Notes under the pieces: model-generated
Told to the model about the DNA's origin: nothing
The model's database searches: none
The model's input: only the letters and a program-made list of their open reading frames with translations
From: Bacilli bacterium
GTDB lineage: Bacteria; Bacillota_I; Bacilli_A; RF39; UBA660
Reading direction: 5' to 3'
NCBI GenBank assembly: GCA_017470045.1
Contig: JAFUFG010000200.1
Coordinates: forward strand, 1-8,391
Length of the DNA stretch: 8,391 nt
Made by a program: the position numbers and the translations under genes
Shown here: positions 6,300-8,391 of the stretch, piece by piece
Numbering within the stretch: position 1 is the first letter of the stretch
Layout of the letters: each line of letters starts with the position of its first letter

Positions 6300-7451
6300 C
6301 ATTGGTGGTTTTACTACTGTTACTTGGCATGTTGCTGTTAAATTGTTTGATGATCTTGCAGTTATTGTTACTTTTCCTGCTTTCAATGCTTTTATTTTGC
6401 CATTTGTTACAGTTGCTATACTATCATCACTACTTATCCATGTTACAGATTTATTAGTAGCATTTGATGGAGCTATGGTTGGTGTTAGTGTTCCTTCATT
6501 ACCAATTACTAATGTTAAATTACTTTTATTTAGAGTAATAGATGATACTTCCGTTATACCATTTACATTGATTGTATATGTAACAGATGAATTTCCAAAC
6601 TTTCCTGTTAATACTGCAGTACCAATTTTAGTAGCTGTTACTACATTATTATTTAAAGTAATACAATCACTTCCACTTGTAATTTCCCATTCTAAAGTTG
6701 ATTTTGCTCTTATATATGCTGGCATACCGTTAGCATTAGAATATACTACAGTATTTGCTAAAGGTAATGTTATTTGTTGTCCTACTAACATAGTAGTTGC
6801 ATTGCTTTCCAAACTTACTTCTTCGTCCGTTACAAATACACTACTACTTATATCCACTGGAATAGTTTGGGCTTCATTGTTTATTGCTGTAGGTGTTGTA
6901 TTAATATTAGAATGTCTTCCAAATTCTTGTACACAGAAAGTACCAAATAAAGTATTAGGAACTCTTATACATGCTATTCCAATACTGGTATAAGTGCTAT
7001 TTAACATATTCCTTCTATGTCCTTGCCCAGCGTAATCCTCATCTGTTTCTTGCCAAGCAGTAAAAACATTTTGAGGTGCTGTATAGCCTGCTGCTATATT
7101 TTCTCCAGTGGATGAATAACCATTTGCTTGAATAGAATAAATAGATTGTCCATTTGGTCTTTGATGGGCAAAGTTTACTGAAGCTTCAACCGCTCTTTGC
7201 ATGGCAATTTTTTCTAGACCATAATCATAAGTTAGTGGATTTAATTTTCCTGGGTAAACTTTAGTATTACTTGAATTATAATACCAATTGTTTGTTGTAT
7301 CTTGTCTCCAGTTGTTTATTAAACTCAACATATTTCTAGCATTCTCTTGTTGATAAGTTCCTTCTACATAAATTGTATTATTTGTTGCATATACATTCAT
7401 ATAACTGACTAATAATAACGTTATAAGGAAATACTTTATACTTTTCTTCAT
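5367..7451 (-). CDS. Secreted CAP (SCP/PR1)-domain protein with Ig-like/Big2 domains and six ChW repeats
   Basis: A 694-residue exported protein of unknown exact role, probably acting at the cell surface or in the medium. The signal peptide is KKSIK plus a hydrophobic core (7-20) with likely cleavage after V-Y-A (22). The CAP domain is about 33-180, with His96 (FAHQRPNG), Glu117 (GENIA) and His145 (QGHRRNML) as the expected cavity residues and FCVQEFGR closing the fold; Cys161 and Cys173 could form a disulfide. A divergent Ig-like segment covers about 205-297 and a clear Big2 domain 301-380. Six ChW repeats follow (about 387, 432, 478, 540, 585 and 630 onwards), each with THVQ/VHAQ-x-x-GW, SGT and RLE-x-I-x-I. 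They form two triplets, each ending in a TPPTRT tail. No LPxTG anchor or second membrane segment is present, so ChW repeats may mediate attachment. AGAGGTG precedes the ATG, and the gene has its own promoter and terminator. Confidence 0.92.
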   Translation of the reverse strand: MKKSIKYFLITLLLVSYMNVYATNNTIYVEGTYQQENARNMLSLINNWRQDTTNNWYYNSSNTKVYPGKLNPLTYDYGLEKIAMQRAVEASVNFAHQRPNGQSIYSIQANGYSSTGENIAAGYTAPQNVFTAWQETDEDYAGQGHRRNMLNSTYTSIGIACIRVPNTLFGTFCVQEFGRHSNINTTPTAINNEAQTIPVDISSSVFVTDEEVSLESNATTMLVGQQITLPLANTVVYSNANGMPAYIRAKSTLEWEITSGSDCITLNNNVVTATKIGTAVLTGKFGNSSVTYTINVNGITEVSSITLNKSNLTLVIGNEGTLTPTIAPSNATNKSVTWISSDDSIATVTNGKIKALKAGKVTITARSSNNLTATCQVTVVKPPMNVSYTTHVQNIGWQNYVKDGTMAGTSGKSLRLEGIKIKIENPDYTGDIEYRTHVQDIGWQDYVKNNAMSGTSHQSKRLEAIQIRLTGELANHYDVYYRVHAQDVGWMNWAKNNEMSGTASYGRRLEGIEIVLVEKGKTPPTRTNNKTEKAFLKKTVRYKTHVQDIGWQEEKFDGQMSGTAHQSKRLEGIEIKLHNINNGGIKYRTHIQDIGWQDWKENGLMSGTSHQSKRLEAIQIELTGEYATTHDVYYRVHAQNFGWMGWAKNGEQSGTAHYSYRLEGIEIVIVEKGETPPTRTDTKTQESFKDQRSQ

Positions 7452-7472
7452 AGTCTCACCTCTTATTTGACT

Positions 7473-7499
7473 AAATTATATTACTTAACAATATAATTT
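7473..7499. repeat. 27-bp inverted repeat spanning the CAP-gene promoter (candidate operator)
   Basis: On the plus strand AAATTATATT (7473-7482) and AATATAATTT (7490-7499) are perfect 10-base complementary arms around ACTTAAC. The repeat covers the -10, the whole spacer and the edge of the -35. A bound dimeric regulator would block polymerase directly. The A+T-only arms raise the chance expectation, so this is a candidate only. Confidence 0.5.
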
Positions 7500-7503
7500 T
7501 CAA
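7475..7503 (-). promoter_or_regulatory. Promoter of the CAP/ChW gene
   Basis: The -35 TTGAAA (7498-7503) and consensus -10 TATAAT (7475-7480) are spaced by exactly 17 bases. Transcription would start near 7468, followed by AGAGGTG and the ATG at 7451. It sits after the tagO terminator, so the CAP gene is independently transcribed. Confidence 0.85.
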
Positions 7504-7535
7504 TAAATTTAAAGTGACAATTAAATTAACAAAAG

Positions 7536-7564
7536 AAAAAAATAAGTCTTTATTCAGACTTATT
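7536..7564 (-). terminator. Rho-independent terminator of tagO, overlapping its stop codon
   Basis: On the minus strand AATAAGTCT (7556-7564) pairs with AGACTTATT (7541-7549) around a six-base loop, followed by a T tract interrupted by one C. The 5' arm encodes the last residues (N-K-S) of the transferase, and the stop codon is in the loop region. Confidence 0.88.
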
Positions 7565-7573
7565 CTTTGCTTT
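7536..7573 (-). repeat. 38-bp direct repeat, copy B (native tagO tail plus terminator)
   Basis: This is the partner of 5326-5363, 36 of 38 identical, 2,210 bp away in the same orientation. This copy is the functional 3' end of the transferase gene, so it is probably the source. The two copies bracket exactly one gene, the CAP/ChW gene with its promoter. Confidence 0.85.
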
Positions 7574-8391
7574 TCTTAGTTTTTTTGTTTTATCTGTAAT
7601 GATTGAAGTATGTAATACAAACCATGCTACTAAGATAAATATAATTACATAAATTACTTTTCCAATTTCTTGTGAAACTGTTGTATAGAATACAGATGCT
7701 GATGCAAATAATAAGTTAATTGCATATATAATCAATACTGTTGTTCTATGAGAAAAGTTCATACCAAGCAATTGATGATGGAAATGTTCCTTATCTGCTT
7801 GGAATGGAGGTTGTCCTTTTAACAATCTTCTTATAATAGCAAATGTTGTATCTAAAATTGGAATACCAATAATTGTTAATGGTACGAATAAGGAAATTAA
7901 TGCTGGTCCTTTGAATTCTAGTAATGTAATAATTGAAATTATGAATCCCATAAATGTTGCACAATCTCCACAGAAGATACTTGCTGGATAGAAATTGTGT
8001 AATAAGAATCCTAATGTTGAACCTAACATAATTAAACATAGAATCAATACTAAGCTTCCAAATCTTCCTTGATAGAAACATAAAATACTAATTGTTATAT
8101 AGAAGATACTACAGATACCTCCACTTAATCCATCCATACCATCTATTAAGTTAATAATATTGGTACAAGCTACAATAAAGAATATTGTTAATGGATAAGC
8201 AAGTAATCCAAAATCCACATTATATCCAAATCCAGATATATTATTTAGAGTAATTCCTCCATAAAATACAATTACCATTGCTGCTAGGATATGTCCTATC
8301 ATTTTATGGGTTGCTCTGATTGGATTAATATCATCCATAATACCTGTTAATATTACAATGAAACTTCCTATCAGAATTGAATTCATTCTTA
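7550..8391 (-). CDS. tagO: Undecaprenyl-phosphate GlcNAc-1-phosphate transferase, TagO/WecA type (5' end outside window)
   Basis: Membrane enzyme that transfers GlcNAc-1-phosphate from UDP-GlcNAc to undecaprenyl phosphate, the first step of wall teichoic acid or related surface glycan synthesis. The frame is open to the right edge. The Met at 8384-8386 already lies within a membrane helix just before the family's GxxDD motif, so it is not the true start and an N-terminal portion is missing. Counting from that Met: MDD (17-19), NLIDGMDGL (79-87), the IFCGDCATFMGF loop (137-148) and HFHHQLL (201-207), the His motif of the WecA/TagO branch rather than MraY. About eight hydrophobic segments are visible in the part present, and a basic tail (266-277) ends it. 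Oddly, the usual MGDSG-like loop is CGDCA; the Asp (141) is kept but Met, Ser and Gly are replaced. The gene ends in its own terminator, so it is not obviously co-transcribed with the CAP gene. Confidence 0.88.
   Translation of the reverse strand, partial: RMNSILIGSFIVILTGIMDDINPIRATHKMIGHILAAMVIVFYGGITLNNISGFGYNVDFGLLAYPLTIFFIVACTNIINLIDGMDGLSGGICSIFYITISILCFYQGRFGSLVLILCLIMLGSTLGFLLHNFYPASIFCGDCATFMGFIISIITLLEFKGPALISLFVPLTIIGIPILDTTFAIIRRLLKGQPPFQADKEHFHHQLLGMNFSHRTTVLIIYAINLLFASASVFYTTVSQEIGKVIYVIIFILVAWFVLHTSIITDKTKKLRKAKNKSE

Noticed and set aside
5400..6300. Regularly spaced repeated DNA that could suggest a CRISPR-like or satellite array.
   Set aside because: The repeats keep the reading frame and encode ChW repeats; spacing follows protein modules and there are no unique spacers between identical short repeats.
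6268..6993. Plus-strand open frame of 241 codons.
   Set aside because: It is antisense to the Big2/Ig-like region of the CAP gene, where the sense frame has a clear domain structure and a signal peptide.
5326..7573. Direct repeats around the CAP gene as attachment sites or cassette sites of a mobile element.
   Set aside because: No integrase or transposase is in the window, and the repeat is explained by the tagO coding tail plus terminator. Duplication by homologous recombination is simpler.
7791..8081. 96-codon minus-strand frame inside tagO.
   Set aside because: It is out of frame with a transferase that shows all family motifs; no independent support.
130..8391. Mycoplasma-type code with TGA as Trp, suggested by the A+T richness.
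   Set aside because: The Trp codons checked in metG and the CAP gene are TGG, and complete full-length proteins are obtained with the standard bacterial code.

Overview
The window is strongly A+T-rich. Every gene in it lies on the minus strand, so gene order is read from right to left. Gene content and signals point to a low-GC Gram-positive bacterium (Bacillota/Firmicutes, possibly a gut Bacilli, Erysipelotrichales or RF39-like lineage). The evidence is a T-box leader, a long-form hibernation factor, a SecA with a C-terminal SEC-C zinc tail, a TagO/WecA-type transferase, ChW repeats, AGGAGG-like ribosome binding sites and U-tract terminators. Trp is read from TGG and all five visible stops are TAA, so there is no sign of Mycoplasma-type recoding.

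Layout from right to left: (1) the 3' part of a polyprenyl-phosphate GlcNAc-1-phosphate transferase (tagO/wecA-like), cut by the right edge and ending in a terminator; (2) a 694-residue secreted protein with a CAP (SCP/PR1) domain, Ig-like/Big2 domains and six ChW repeats, with its own promoter and terminator; (3) hpf, long ribosome hibernation promoting factor, with its own promoter and terminator; (4) secA; (5) a 400-bp gap holding the secA terminator, a good promoter and a complete T-box riboswitch with an AUG specifier; (6) metG, methionyl-tRNA synthetase; (7) 35 bp later, the first 31 codons of a probable macro-domain protein-ADP-ribose hydrolase, cut by the left edge.

The genes are mostly separate transcription units: each of the first four is followed by its own intrinsic terminator. 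metG and the macrodomain gene are the exception and look co-transcribed under methionine T-box control. The order tagO ... hpf-secA resembles a compressed version of the Bacillus subtilis neighbourhood. The CAP/ChW gene looks like an insertion into it.

No clearly new defence or mobile system is visible. The points most worth a second look are: a 38-bp direct repeat flanking the CAP gene that preserves the coding tail, stop codon and terminator of tagO (a duplication scar); the exact 459-bp internal duplication of a three-ChW module; two long inverted repeats lying on the CAP-gene and hpf promoters (candidate operators); the methionine T-box in front of an eight-cysteine, probably two-zinc, MetRS; and a candidate secA promoter embedded in the hpf terminator.
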